64,000 nt of DNA, from the NCBI RefSeq assembly GCF_037042905.1, contig NC_087256.1:27665501-27729500 (forward strand). The letters run 5' to 3'. A program made the position numbers and the translations under genes. Under the pieces are notes generated by a model. It did no database searches and was not told the origin of the DNA. It worked only from the letters and a program-made list of their open reading frames with translations. Shown piece by piece: positions 35,345-47,000 of this stretch (positions within the stretch are counted from its first letter, which is position 1; each line of letters starts with the position of its first letter). The stretch is from Lytechinus pictus (Eukaryota > Echinodermata > Echinoidea > Temnopleuroida > Toxopneustidae).

Positions 35345-36287
35345 GTACTAAATACGGCTAAAACGTACTGGTTGGCAGGTCTGAAATTGGTTGTAGACGT
35401 ACTGAAATTGGACCACATGGGATGAGACCAAACAAAGAAGGGTTAGACTTAGACAATCTCCAGTAGGTATAGCAGCGCATGACACTGGCACTGGTCCGAC
35501 AGTACAGACCAGTAAAAATTGATGCTGGGCCAGTAACTTTTCAGAAATAGACAAGATTTACTGGTCCGAAATGACCAGTAAAATTATATCTTACTGATCA
35601 ATACAAATGATATTTTCTGCTTTTATAAACTATGGCTCTGGTGTCTTAATAAAAATGCTCTACAAAATTGAGAAATGGCTCTCATGAATTATGTTGTGTG
35701 TGTGTACTGTTTTTTTTTAGGGGGTAACAATAAGCAATAAAAGAGGGCAAAATAAACTCGAGCCTTTTTAATGTTTTTCTTTATTTTTATAGACCAGTAA
35801 ATTCTAGGTTTGGACCAGTAAAAAATGGTAGAACTGACTATCTTCTGGTCTGACATGATCAGGTTGGGCCAGTAGAAAAAAGGGCGAGCCTGATAGACTA
35901 AGTGGTAATTATAGATGTACAAGGTGGGTATTTTGTAAAGATGTTCATAACGGTTACGAATGACTTTATGAACGACTGGTGAAACCTTCTTGTGGTACAT
36001 GTAAAAAATGAGACATAGATTATAGCACCCAAGAAGGTACCACCAGTCGTTTGTAAAGTCATTTATAACTTATGAACAGCTTAATTTATGAAACACCCCA
36101 CAGGAAAACTTTAAATCACCTTCGATCTGTACATCTTGACCAATTTCAACTTCCTGCACGATTCTTCTTTCTCTGCAACATTTCTCGTCAACTCCTTCCT
36201 TGTCCGGTCGGCCTCCATGATCTGTTTATCCACGGTAGAAGCCTTGCCATGGTCAGTCTCTTCGGTCATCATGTGGCACCAGTCAAA
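32750..36287 (-). CDS. SFR1: SFR1, SWI5-dependent recombination repair protein (3' exons)
   Basis: Two coding exons on the minus strand. 36287-36120 (56 codons) ends before gtgatt. 32929-32750 (59 codons and TGA) follows the acceptor ttttttaacag. Both are phase 0. The junction reads LKLVKMYRSK then NDLETLQDLIDKWRDGCQ, which is the conserved core of SFR1 (LKLVKMYRSKND..LQ.LI.KWR..SQ). The end SLGDFINSCRLDKDLIRFDE plus an acidic tail fits the family's C-terminus. Residues before LKLVK form a charged coiled coil, the part that packs with SWI5 in the nuclear complex stimulating RAD51 strand exchange. The exon start is set by a strong acceptor (ctctttgtcttcctgttcaag) that follows an in-frame stop. 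The N-terminal exons (disordered part in relatives) were not found between here and 38 kb, so the gene model is partial. The intron at 32930-36119 is full of small mobile elements. Confidence 0.85.
33121..33375. other. Intronic non-coding stretch with G-runs
   Basis: Part of the SFR1 intron. Poly-G stretches at about 33040-33062 and 33238-33253 could be quadruplex-forming. Confidence 0.35.
33375..33535. repeat. MITE in SFR1 intron, palindromic
   Basis: The ends CTGGGGGGCATTTCATCA and TGAAACGCTCCCCAG are inverted. The arms contain 'cgacaagttgtcagac' and 'gacttgtcagataaacg'. It abuts the next element directly. Confidence 0.6.
33532..33711. repeat. MITE with CCAGGGCCC(C/G)(A)TTGCATAAA ends
   Basis: The left end CCAGGGCCCCATTGCATAAA and right end TTTATGCAACGGGCCCTGG are inverted repeats. 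The arms continue with 'tggtaa..atcagcattacca'. It is related to 15670-15805. Confidence 0.75.
33985..34330. repeat. Dispersed repeat 'V', intact copy
   Basis: It matches 57190-57585 plus 58122-58205: 'tataatgaccacc', 'tgccaaaggattctgg', 'ttggcgatcttcagtgt', 'caaagttcagtttatgtaac' and 'tgtaccagatctagatc'. It lacks the insertion found in the other copy. Non-coding. Confidence 0.6.
34440..34905 (+). repeat. TGGTCTA-word cluster and LINE-like tail
   Basis: 34440-34620 carries many 'tttggtcta' and 'ctagtctaat' words, which look like subterminal repeats of an old DNA element. 34740-34905 ends in 'atggtaaataaattg' and (AAATTGAATTG)n, which looks like a LINE 3' tail. Confidence 0.4.
34953..35383. 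mobile_element. MITE with CAGACCTGCCAACC ends and AAATTG duplication
   Basis: CAGACCTGCCAACC and GGTTGGCAGGTCTG are inverted ends (the right reads tggttggcaggtctg). AAATTG flanks both sides (34947-34952, 35384-35389). The interior holds long poly-A runs (35281-35343). Confidence 0.75.
35455..35895. repeat. CCAGTAAA-word cluster
   Basis: At least eight '(gg)(a/g)ccagtaaa' or complementary 'tactggtc' words lie at both ends of this stretch (35470-35590, 35790-35880). That is the pattern of a decayed DNA element with subterminal repeats. The ends were not resolved. Confidence 0.4.
35921..36103. repeat. MITE next to the SFR1 exon
   Basis: The arms 'gttcataacggttacgaatg', 'actttatgaacgactggtg' and 'cgtttgtaaagtcatttata', 'acttatgaac' are inverted. 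The right end is only about 16 bp from the SFR1 splice donor at 36119-36120. Confidence 0.6.
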
Positions 36288-36399
36288 CTTGAACAGGAAG
36301 ACAAAGAGCTAAGACTAGGTGTCCTGTAGATGGCAGCCAGGACTCCAGTAGGGCCTTGTTTCCAGTCTTGGTTCAGTAGTACCAGTCCTTCCTGTATTT

Positions 36400-36767
36400 T
36401 CAACAAGAAAAAAATATGAATAGATTTAGTTATCTTCAAATTTGATTTTTAATGCATGACCACCATTCCACCAATAAATCAAAGAACAGTGCTAGTGTAT
36501 GTTTTCAGCCAAGGAAGAAGAATTGATGGTATCGGAATCCCTAATTGAATTGAAAACCCTCCCTTTGGGCCTGCTAATGTTATAGTATAGTACTGGTATC
36601 ACATTGAAAAGCAGTTTAGTCTCCGGCTACAGTACACCTACATTCATCATGTTCATGACATTGAATACCGACCAGCCTTGACTTGTATTATCGAATGCAC
36701 ACATTTACACATCAGAAACTTACAACATACCGTACTTAAAAGGAAATTTTAATAGAAAGATGATGAA
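36400..36767. other. Intronic or intergenic DNA upstream of SFR1 exon
   Basis: No further SFR1 exon could be supported here on the minus strand. The 40-codon frame between 36287 and 36385 is open but has no donor that joins it in frame. Confidence 0.35.
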
Positions 36768-37468
36768 AGAGGGCCCCTAAGGGGCCACTTCCATTGATGA
36801 GTGAATACCATGCGCGACCACAGGGTTTTGAAAAGCACCCTAAACACGTATTTTCCATATTCTGAAAATGCACCCCTTAACAAGTATTGGCGTGTGAAAC
36901 CCTACCCTTAACAAGTATTAGAAACCGAATACTATTGGCAATTATTTCCATAATTGAGCCCCTAAACAAGTACAGCGATGTATTTTTCCATATTCTGAAA
37001 ATGCACCCCTTAACAAGTATTGGAAACAAAACGATATACTCTTGGAGTCTTGGCAAGTATTCCCTGAAATGAACCCCTAAACAAGTACAGCGATATTTTA
37101 TTGTTATGTCACGGGTCCGTCGGTCGTCGGTTTTACCTTTATACACACCATTATTTTGGTTTAGTCGGCCCCACCTTCCACACCTCGCGCAAATCGGACT
37201 CTAAACACATAGTGTTGGGGCAAAAAGGACATCCTTTATCAAACATTTTTATTTTGTTTTATCATCCCCGCATATTTGACCCTAAACACGTATATATTTC
37301 CGCGCGAAATAGATACCCTTTTATCAATATTTTTGTGTTTTTGACACCCTTATCACGTTACGTACGTAACGTGCCCTATCTTGAAAAAAGACATCCTTTT
37401 TACGTGTTTTTTTGGTCGCGCATGGTATCCACTCGTCAATGTAAGTGGCCCCCCCCGGGAAGAGGGCC
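36768..37468. mobile_element. TIR element between SFR1 and LCOR
   Basis: TIRs at 36781-36819 (GGGGCCACTT, then CATTGATGAGTG, then ATACCATGCGCGACC) and 37414-37452 are inverted with four mismatches in 39 bp. The outer ends read AGGGCC/GGCCCT. The interior has repeated 'ccccttaacaagtattgg' and 'cccctaaacaagtacagcga' units. It is about 700 bp, non-autonomous. Confidence 0.75.
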
Positions 37469-37946
37469 AAAAAACACATTTAATTTTAAAATCCTTTATT
37501 TTCTGAAAACAACAAATATGGTCAAAACAAATTTTCTACACTAGATCGATCATGCAGAGCCTAACCCCGGAGCCTAACAAAACTTTTCAAAAGTTAAAAA
37601 CTAACGTTTATATTAAAGTTATTTACACTTTTACAGTGATCAGTATTTGTAATTTTCCAACGTCTGTTCCCCACAGAAAATACACGTTACACGGTGAAAT
37701 TACTACCAGATGCAGACGTTCACAAAATAATACAATCCTCGATCAAATCTCTGTCTTATCTTCTGTCGACAGTCGAAGCTTGCGACGAAGGACTAAAGTT
37801 AGGGGCATGCCAAGTTAGGGGCACTCCCGGGGCCGGGTTGCGCGTACCAGAGACCGGTACGGGTACGGTGAGGTTCTTGGGTCTGAATCGCTGGTGTGGA
37901 CGTGAATCGAATACGGAAAATAATAAAGGGGGTGATTCCCGCAAGA

Positions 37947-37990
37947 TGACGTCATGTACACAAGCTAGCGATAGCTAGAGCTGTGACGTC
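37947..37990. promoter_or_regulatory. Two CRE-type sites upstream of LCOR exon 1
   Basis: A perfect TGACGTCA palindrome lies at 37947-37954 and a TGACGTCG site at 37984-37991, 63 and 26 bp upstream of the first LCOR start codon. The surrounding 37830-38010 stretch is CpG-rich. CREB/ATF binding is established for the motif. Use here is inferred. Confidence 0.5.
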
Positions 37991-38009
37991 GGCCTATTAA
38001 CTCATATTT

Positions 38010-41000
38010 ATGAAAATGGCCGTGCGTGAGAAATGTGGCAACGAACGCTGCAAACAAGAAAGAAAACAGCTGCGAAAGGAGCTTGAACGGGGCAGGAAAA
38101 ACCTTATATCATATATCGGTAGGTAGATAACCCATTACTTATCATTTTCAAACTAATCTGTATGAAATTGGTGGAAGAAACAGGCTATGTTCGTAATGAA
38201 TTTTCGGCGAACTTGGCAGGGGCATTGTGCAGGTCCTCGCGCTTGTAAAGCAGACAAATGTTATTTTTGTCCGCTGAGAATGCCCCGGTCGAATTCAGAC
38301 CCGCATCGCATCGCGTTTCACTCATCATAATCCCTACTCGTCGTACATTGTCTTCCGAAATAAAGATGACTGCGACCATTTTGTTTTCTTTGTGTCGTAT
38401 TGCTTAATTGAGTTGGAGTTGTGTTAATTGATAAATCTTTTATTTGACTATTCCTTGTTGGTATAAACTCACTGTTTGTCAGCTCAGCCGACACTGACTG
38501 CAGTCTATTAATGATGATAAAGTTGGAATTTTGTAGCCTATCGAGCTATCTGAATTGGATTTATGAATGAATGATGTTGCTTGGTGTCCAAGTTGGGCGT
38601 GGAGTGATGAATATGTTCATCATCATCATCATCGTTGTACGGAAGAAGTAGGTAGTCCTGTAGTGCTTCCGATCATTCCTTCGAAGATTCTTAAACTGGT
38701 CTTTAAAACAACTAAACGTGTGTGGAGGGCGGATATTTATGGGAGAATTTGGTGCATGGAGGACCAGTGTTTGTCCAGTCTAGTTTTGAAAATGTTTAAA
38801 GTGGATGCCGAGATTACAGAAGAAGGAAGACTGTTCCAGGAGTCAATCACTCTCTGACTAAAGCTGTTTTTCCTTAGCGATGAGTTGCTTCTATATTTGT
38901 ACAGCTTCATGTGATGACCTCGAGTGATACTTTGGCCTATGGGTGTGAAGAAGAGATCTGGATCAAAGTCTACCAGTCCATACATAATTCTATAAACTTC
39001 AATCATATCACCTCTGATTCTTCTGTAATGTAGAGAGAACATGTTGAGTTCCTTCAGTCTTGTTTCATAAGTTAGATGCTTCAGTTCAGGCACTAGCTTG
39101 GTGGCTCTTCTCTGGATCTTCTCTATCTTGATGGCATCCAATTTGAATCTTGGATACCATATAACATTGCAGTATTCAAGTAGAGGACGAACTAGTGACT
39201 TAAACAGGACAGGTAACGTTTCTCTAGATAGGTATGTAAATGTTCTCTTTATGAGTCCCAGCATCTGGTTAGCTCGATTTACTGCTTGAGCTACATGTGC
39301 ATGATAGTTAAGTTCATTATCAACGAGTACTCCTAGGTCTCTCTCAGCCTTGGTCTCTTCAAGTATCTGGTCGTCGATGTAGTATGTAGAGTTATTGTTG
39401 TTGCGACCCATGTGCATAACTTTACATTTGGACAGATTGAAGTTAAGGAGCCAGGAGTTTGCCCATTTTGTGGCTTCATACAGATCTTTTTGTAGTGATA
39501 GATGTTGGCTATTTGAAAATACCTCTCCATAAATCTTGGTATCGTCAGCATAGATCTGAATGTCATTGAAAACTCTGTACGGAAGATCATTGACATAGAG
39601 GATGAAAAGCTGGGGCCCGAGGATGCTACCTTGCGCTACTCCACTGACTACCTGAGACCAGTCAGAATACTCTCCTCTTAGGGCGACTCTCTGGATTCTT
39701 CCTACAAGAAAGGCCTCAATCCATTTCAATACATGACCATCTATTCCGTATGCTTTCAATTTCATGAGTAAGCGTTGATGAGGGACTGTGTCAAAAGCTT
39801 TTCTAACATCAAGGTACAGTATATCAATCGGTCTTCCATGGTCAAGGAGATCAGTCCATTTTTCCATTTGAACCATTAGTTGAGTGCAACAGGATCTGCC
39901 TGGAGTAAAACCATGCTGAGCATTGTGAAGGAGACTGTTATCCTTGACATGATCCATTATCTCGTCTTTTACAAGAGATTCCATTACCTTGCAGACCATA
40001 GAAGTTAGACTTATAGGTCTATAGTTTGTTGCTTTTTGTCTACTGCCCTTTTTGTGAATAGGCACGATGTTGGCTTTCTTCCAGTCTAATGGCAAATACC
40101 CTTCTCCCATGGACAAGTTGAATATGGATGTAAGAGGGTAACTGATCTCTCTAGCCAACTCTTTCAATACTCGAGGATGAATACCATCAGGTCCAGCCGA
40201 CTTATTTGGATTTAGAGAAAGAAGTTGTTTTTCCACTTTCTCTTGTGTGAAGTTGATGGAACCCAAAGTAGATCCCTCATGACTCCACTCTGGTGTCATA
40301 ACATTTGAGTCATCTTCTTTCGTAAAGACCTTTGAAAAAGCTTCATTAAGTGCCGACACAATATCCTCACTTTTGTATAATTTCTCTCCATTATCTAACA
40401 CAAGGGATCCAATTCCTTTGTTCAGTTTGACTTTAGAGTTTACATATCGCCAGAAGTCTTTCGGATTACTTTTTGCGTTCTTTGCTAAGTCTTTTTCAAA
40501 GGTAATCCTGAGAGTACGTGTCAATTTCCGTAACGAGTTACTGATTTCTCTATAATATCTGAAATCCTCATGACTCAGCGTGCTTTTGTAACGTTTCCAT
40601 GCTCTATTTTTCCTTTTGCTTAATGCATTAGATCTTTTAGTTGTATAAACTTTTCGCTTCCTTTTGTTGGTCATGCGGGATTTAGGTATACATTCCTCTA
40701 TGTGTCTATGAATAGTATCTGAAAAGACATTCCATGAATCTTTGCAGTCCAAATCTACGAGGAGATCATCCCAGTCAATCTTGGACATATTAGCTCTCAT
40801 TTGATCATAGTTCCCTTTGTTGAAAAGCAAAGACTTAGAGGATAGTAGCTTTCTATCACCAATGTCAATATCCACATTGAAGTGTAAGGTGCAATGATCA
40901 CTTTTTCCGAGGGGAGGTCCGCACACAATATCAGATATTGTTTCAGCTTTGTTTGAAATAACCAGGTCCAGGGTGTTACTGTGTTGGGCAACCCTATATC

Positions 41001-44000
41001 TCGTTGGCGAGTCAACTAATTGTGTAAAAAACAAATCCTGCAAACATTCAGCAAATTTAGAGGCTGCTGGGTTACATTGGTTTCTAGTCGAACTCGTTTG
41101 CCAGTTAATTTCAGGATAGTTAAAATCTCCAGCTATAACTAGAATATTACATGAATTTAGCGCCGAGATCATAGATTCCAATTTTTCAAACACGCTGATT
41201 AGTTTATCATTGTTCTCTTGGAAACTGGACGGGCTCCTGTACACGCAAATGAAATATATACTGGATTGCTCACCAAAGTCAATACGGCATCCAACAATCT
41301 CTTTGAAGTTTGTATCAAAATCCATCTCTGTTACATTTAATGACTGTTTCGAATAGACTGCAATCCCTCTGATATTATCAATATGAAGGTTTGTATACAC
41401 ATTGTAGTTTTTAATGGCTATTGAAGGTTCTAGTAATTCAAATCTGCTATACTTAGGTTTAATTTCAGTTAACATTATAATGTCAGGATCTGTTCGCTCA
41501 ATTTCTAACTGGAGATCTTCTAGTTTATTGCTCAGTGAATCGCAGTTACTGTACAAAACTTTCAAGTAATTAGCTTTTAGGACTTCTGGTTTTCCTGATA
41601 ATACCATGTTTATATTTTGCACTGGTAGTCACGCATGCAGCTGTTGTTGATCGTCAGGGATGTCCAAAGGGCTTCCTCCGACAGCACCAGCAGCAACACT
41701 GTCAGCATCTACATGTAGCGTCTTGTTGAGTTGCGGAGACTGACCTTGTTCATGGGATCTATCCCGGTAACTATCATCTCTACTAGTGGAAGTTGTGGTG
41801 CTTGCCATCGTCTCTTCTGATTGGGTTTTCGCCTCATCAGGTCTAGAATTTTTACTTCCCTTGAGGAGGTCAGAGAGACTGATTTCCATTACTGATTGTC
41901 TGCGAACTGCTCTGTCCCTAAGCTTAACAATCTCTCCATGACGTATACCTATGTTCTCTTCACCATTGGCTCTCCTCAGTCTGAGTTCGGTGTAGAGTTC
42001 TTTTCGTTGTTTGCGTTGATTCGGTGTCAGATCAGGAGCAATGTAGGTTGTGGCCCACATATCCTTATTTCTGAGATTTTTAGCAGATCTCAGCAGAGTA
42101 TTTTTGGTTGAGGAGTCCTGTAGTTCAATCAAGGTTACTCTCGGCTTAGAGAACCTGTTTTGGCCAATACCACCAAGTCTTGTAACTTTGTTTACTTCTA
42201 CTCCTTCGATACCCATCCCATCTAGGATCAGTTCATCAACAATCTTTTTGTCATAGTCCTGTCTGCCCTTTGGAGAACGTGCTGTTGATTCAGGAAGGTT
42301 AAATACCACTAGATTGTTCTTTCTTCTTTCTCTTTCTATCATCTCCTCTACTGCTGCTATTCCAGCATTAGTGTTGTTTAGGGACATGCTTTGTTTCCCT
42401 TTGCTGGGAGCTTGAAGGGGACCAGTGTTGTCGGCATAGTCTTGCATATCACCAACAACAGAGCTCTTTGCTACATCAGCGTAGTTTCTGTAACCCTTCC
42501 CACTATCTACATGGGAATTTACCACAGCAGGTTTAGCAGATCCTCTTAGTTCTTGCAGTACTTCATTCATCTTTTCTGTGATTTTTGTTTCTAATTTGTT
42601 AGCCAGCATATTGAAATCATGTACCTGTTCTAGCTCTCTATCTTTTTTCATGGCTGCTGCAGTCTTAGTTACCGACTGTTTAGCAGCAGAAATAGCTGTT
42701 GACTCACAATTACGGCAAAACCAGTGCATCTTGTTTTCTTCCACTTCAAAGATTTTGTACACCTCAGTAGTAATGCTATGGCATTCTAGACATGACCACT
42801 GTTCACATGCTTCACATTCAATCATGCAAGAGACATTTGACTTGTTGCAATAATGGCAGACAAATTTCTCAGAGTCAGACTTACCGGCACCAGCACCACT
42901 GCTAGTCTTGTTTTTCAGTTTCTTACTCGGTGCTTGTGTGTTCTTACCTGTGGTACCAGTACTACTAGTACTACTAGGCTTTCTCTTTTGTTGTTTCTTA
43001 GAATATGATTCCTGGATACTGACAACATGCTCTTCCTCTTGCAGAATTGTGCGTTTTGTTTTCCCAATACGTTCGACTCCAGCTCCTTGAATGTCTAGAT
43101 CTGTTACCAGTGCTGCTGTGCCGGTTATTTCCGTGCTACTGCATGGCTTGCTTTCGCTTTCAGACATTTCCGCCGCTGCGATAGCATCCGACTTAGAATT
43201 CAATATGTCAGATTTTTTTTTCTCTCCTTTTTTACTAAACGGCGAAATCTTTGTCAGTTTCTGCTGAATTTTACTGATTTTACCTTGATCCTGAGAATCT
43301 GCTTTATCCTTCGCCATCCTCTTTGATCCGAAGAAATCTTGAACGAGTATGCTAATTTTGCGAAAAAGTACCGGGGCAATCAGCGGGGCATCGGTGCAAA
43401 ACTAGCCTAGTGAGCGGCAGAGATCGAGACGGTGATGTGCGAAGGCTGACTCGCGAGTTGTAACGTGTGCAGAAATTGAAATGGCGCGATATTCGAAGAT
43501 CTGAAGTCAGTGATTAAACCAAGGAAATCTCAGTAATCTGAACCAAAATTCCACCTTAAACAAGGTTATGATCATAATAGCAACATATATCGCCTGTTTG
43601 GTCCTAAAATCTATGCAAAGTTGGCCTATATAGGCAAAAATTTGATAATATTATCAGAGCTCAAGAAAAATACGTCCACCCTCCACGCACGCACGCTCAA
43701 GTGATAGTTGATGATCTGATGTATTCAACAACAAAAAAACAAAAAAAGATTAGTATTATTATCTTGATTTTTTTCGCTTTTGGTCACTTGAGAAACCCTC
43801 AATTCTCAAGTAAGCTTGTGTGAATTAAAGCAGAAAAAACAAAAAATAAGATCAACAAAAGTTTTAGTAAAATTGGGCAAGAAATAAAGTTTATGACTAT
43901 GAGCATTTGTGGATTTGAATGTCGAGACCACTGATGTTGAGAACAAGATCTGTGAGTACATTATGATGTTACTGAAAAAGTACCTCAAAACACCCTTTTT

Positions 44001-47000
44001 TGCACGAGGAAGATCTACATACAGAACATTAGTGATTTCAATATTCGAATGCTCATGACTTTCTTATTACATGTATGCATTCAATTTTCATCAAACATTT
44101 ACTTATCTGTTTCTTTGTTTTTTTTAATATCTTTTATTCAATTGGTTTCAAGGGTTTCATCCTTCACTTTTCAATTTCAATTAATGTACCACCTCAAGTG
44201 ATAAAAATGATTTTATGTATGATTTTTTTTTGGGGGGTGTAAATGTTTAATGTAATTCATTCTATATGTACAATTGTATATAATCCTGCCCCCTCTACTT
44301 GTACCATCATGCCCATGCTGAAACCAGGTTCTTCACAGTCAGACCGCAGGTCCCTATATGCTAATGAGCAAAAAGGCCAGATTCATCCAAATCATCTCGT
44401 GGCTGAATCCTCCTCCTTGCAAAATCTCGTGATTCGTGAGATTTTCTTTCTCTAAGAATTTACCTGTTTTAACCTCAAGTTAAATGAAATATTATTGCAC
44501 CATCAGATAGAGTAAAAGTTACTCTTTCATATTGGTCATTTATTTTGTATACAATATTTTGTTAAATAAGTAAATTTCTGGCCTGAAAATGTGCCTCAAA
44601 ACTGAATTTTCTTCCTCTGTTTTCTTTTGCAAATTGTGCAAAACTTTTTATTTTGAGCCTCAATGATATTTATATCAACATAAAGCTGAACGTCTGTACT
44701 TTCTCACAATGCCACTCTTGATATGCAGCACCTTTTAATCGGGTCAAGATCACACTTTTCCCACCAAGGTACAAGACGAGATTTCTGAAATTTTGTACTT
44801 GCATGAAATCCAGAGTTCTGATTGGCTGGATAAGATTCACAGAACAACAGGCGCGGGGTATTTGAGGAGATTACCACATGGGAAGTGTGACCTTCCCACG
44901 AACCCAGGCACTGGAACCGTTGGAATTTGCCAGTGTGCGGTCTCTTTGACCAATCAGAGTGCAGTATTCTTGTTTTCAAGCTGCTTTATGTACTTGGCAA
45001 ATGAAAAGTGTGATCTTGACCCGATTAAACCAATTCTTACTTTGAAACCTATATCATTTCAAAGCATACATGTGGGCAATTCCATGGAAAATGTTCACTT
45101 TAGAGAAAAAATTAAGTTTCAGATTTCACTTAAGCAGTCAAATTTTCTTAAAAAGTAATCTATAAAGTTTCAATTTCCAATAGAAAAATCGCAATATTGA
45201 AAAAATTTTGTAGTTTTTTCCACCATCAAAAAAATAGAATAGTAAATTGCAAAATCTAAAAAATGTGGCTATTTTTATACAATTCATCTTTCCTGTCTCT
45301 ACTGAAAGCAAATAAGGTCCCAGAGGTCTCTTTTAACTTTTGAATAGTTGATTAATGTTTACATAAACAGAAAATCATCGTTAAATTTTATGCCATTCAT
45401 CAATTTTAGAGAAATTGATCTTCAGATTTGTGTGATTTCTTTATCATTATCAGTGTCATGTCCGTTACGTTTTTCACTTAAAGTTTTCACAGCTTACAGG
45501 AAATTTGTCTGAAGGTACTGCAGATTCAGATTCTATGTTAGAATTAAACCCCCTACCATGTGTAGCAATCATTTTCCCTTACCACTTTTCATTTTTATAA
45601 AAATGGCGTAACGGACATGACACTTCGCGTAACGGACATGACGCCTTAATATATATGACAAAAGGCAGCATTCACGAAAACAAAATATTAGGCTCAGTGT
45701 CACAGACTGAGGTCAGTCTCAATTGCTTGAGGATAGCTGGATGTAATAACTCCTAGAATCTGCATGTCATTCAAGCTATTTTTTAGAAGTTGGTTAATGA
45801 TGAAAGTTCAGCTCTTGTTTTGGTATATTTTTCTGAGAATCAACGGTATGCCACATAATATTAGGATAAGATGAAGCTAGATCTGGCAACATACTCAGAT
45901 CACAATCTGTATCATTTGTGTTTGAACAATACAATTGATTATCTTGGGTGTTTGCACTGACAGTTTGGAGCATGATAAAATTCCAACTTGTGAATGCATA
46001 AGATCATTGATGATATTGCTTCAAAGTATCTGACTTTCACCAACCTCAACTTCTTCAGTGAGGGCATGGGCTCACATTTAAAAATAAGTTTGTATTCAGA
46101 TATGTGTTACATGATGTAGCTCTATGAATCCATGAATCTACAGTGGCACTTCTTTGCTACATGTATATCACAAAGCAAAGGGGCTGTGGAAGAAATGTGG
46201 CGCGATCAATAAAATAAAGTTATGTCATCATAGTATTTTGGTCAGCCATAAGCCCGATTTGAATGATGTATCTTCATTTTTACACAAGCAGCGCGGACAA
46301 TGCAACGAAATTAGATACAGCCACATTTGTCAGCAAGCAAGATTGTAAGATTTAGAACATCCAAGATTTGAAGAAAGGATGATTATACTCAGGATGATAT
46401 TTATTTTGAATGAAAAAAATCTCAGAAGCGATTTACAAACATTCCGATTACCTTTCAACTCATACTCGATAATGAAAGACTGGTTTCCAGGTACTGCTAT
46501 TAAATTTTAAAATACTTTTTAATATCATTTTTAAAATCTTAAAACTGACATTAATACTAGTACATATTCTCTATCATATCATATATTTCATACTATGTTC
46601 ATCTTGGATTTATACAGGTCTGGTACATTTTGTTTTCTTCTCACAAAAAATGAGATTTGGTCTTCTCAGTGTGTCGATAAGCATTGTATTCTATATAAAA
46701 TTATCATGTAGGCTATAGCTATTAAATTAATAATACCTGCCAATAATATCTACATGGTTTTCTTGAGAATGTTAGTAAAGGTACTTTGCTGTTACATAAT
46801 TACATTCATTATTCATATTTCTTTCATTTTGAAACTAAGAAGTGCTGATGAAGTTCACTTCGTAAGGGTGTCATGTCCGTTACGCTAGTGTATATTGTCA
46901 AATAGTAAGCCATGAATAAAAAATAATATTACTATCAACTTTTTTCTCTTTTAATAAGGTTTAGCGGATGGTAGTAACTGGAAAATACTCATTAACTGTT

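Larger units (their letters stand above)
38614..43500 (-). mobile_element. Apparently full-length CR1-type LINE
   Basis: Reading on the minus strand: a 5' UTR of about 180 bp (43500-43318, GC-rich), ORF1 (43317-41629), a 6-bp gap, ORF2 (41622-38737), a 3' UTR of about 100 bp, and an end in (ATG/GAT)n at 38633-38618 instead of poly-A. A microsatellite 3' end is typical of CR1-clade elements. Neither frame has a stop or frameshift, so the copy is young or constrained. The precise 5' end is not defined. Confidence 0.85.

Noticed and set aside
36288-36385. Extension of the SFR1 exon upstream (frame EGLVLLNQDWKQG...)
   Set aside because: Open after an acceptor-like aaatacag, but in another frame, ending in TGA, with no donor to reach the SFR1 frame. 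The stronger acceptor at 36288-36289 explains the exon.
37756-37978. Frames of 62 and 94 residues before LCOR exon 1
   Set aside because: They overlap the CpG-rich promoter-like DNA on both strands and look like composition effects.
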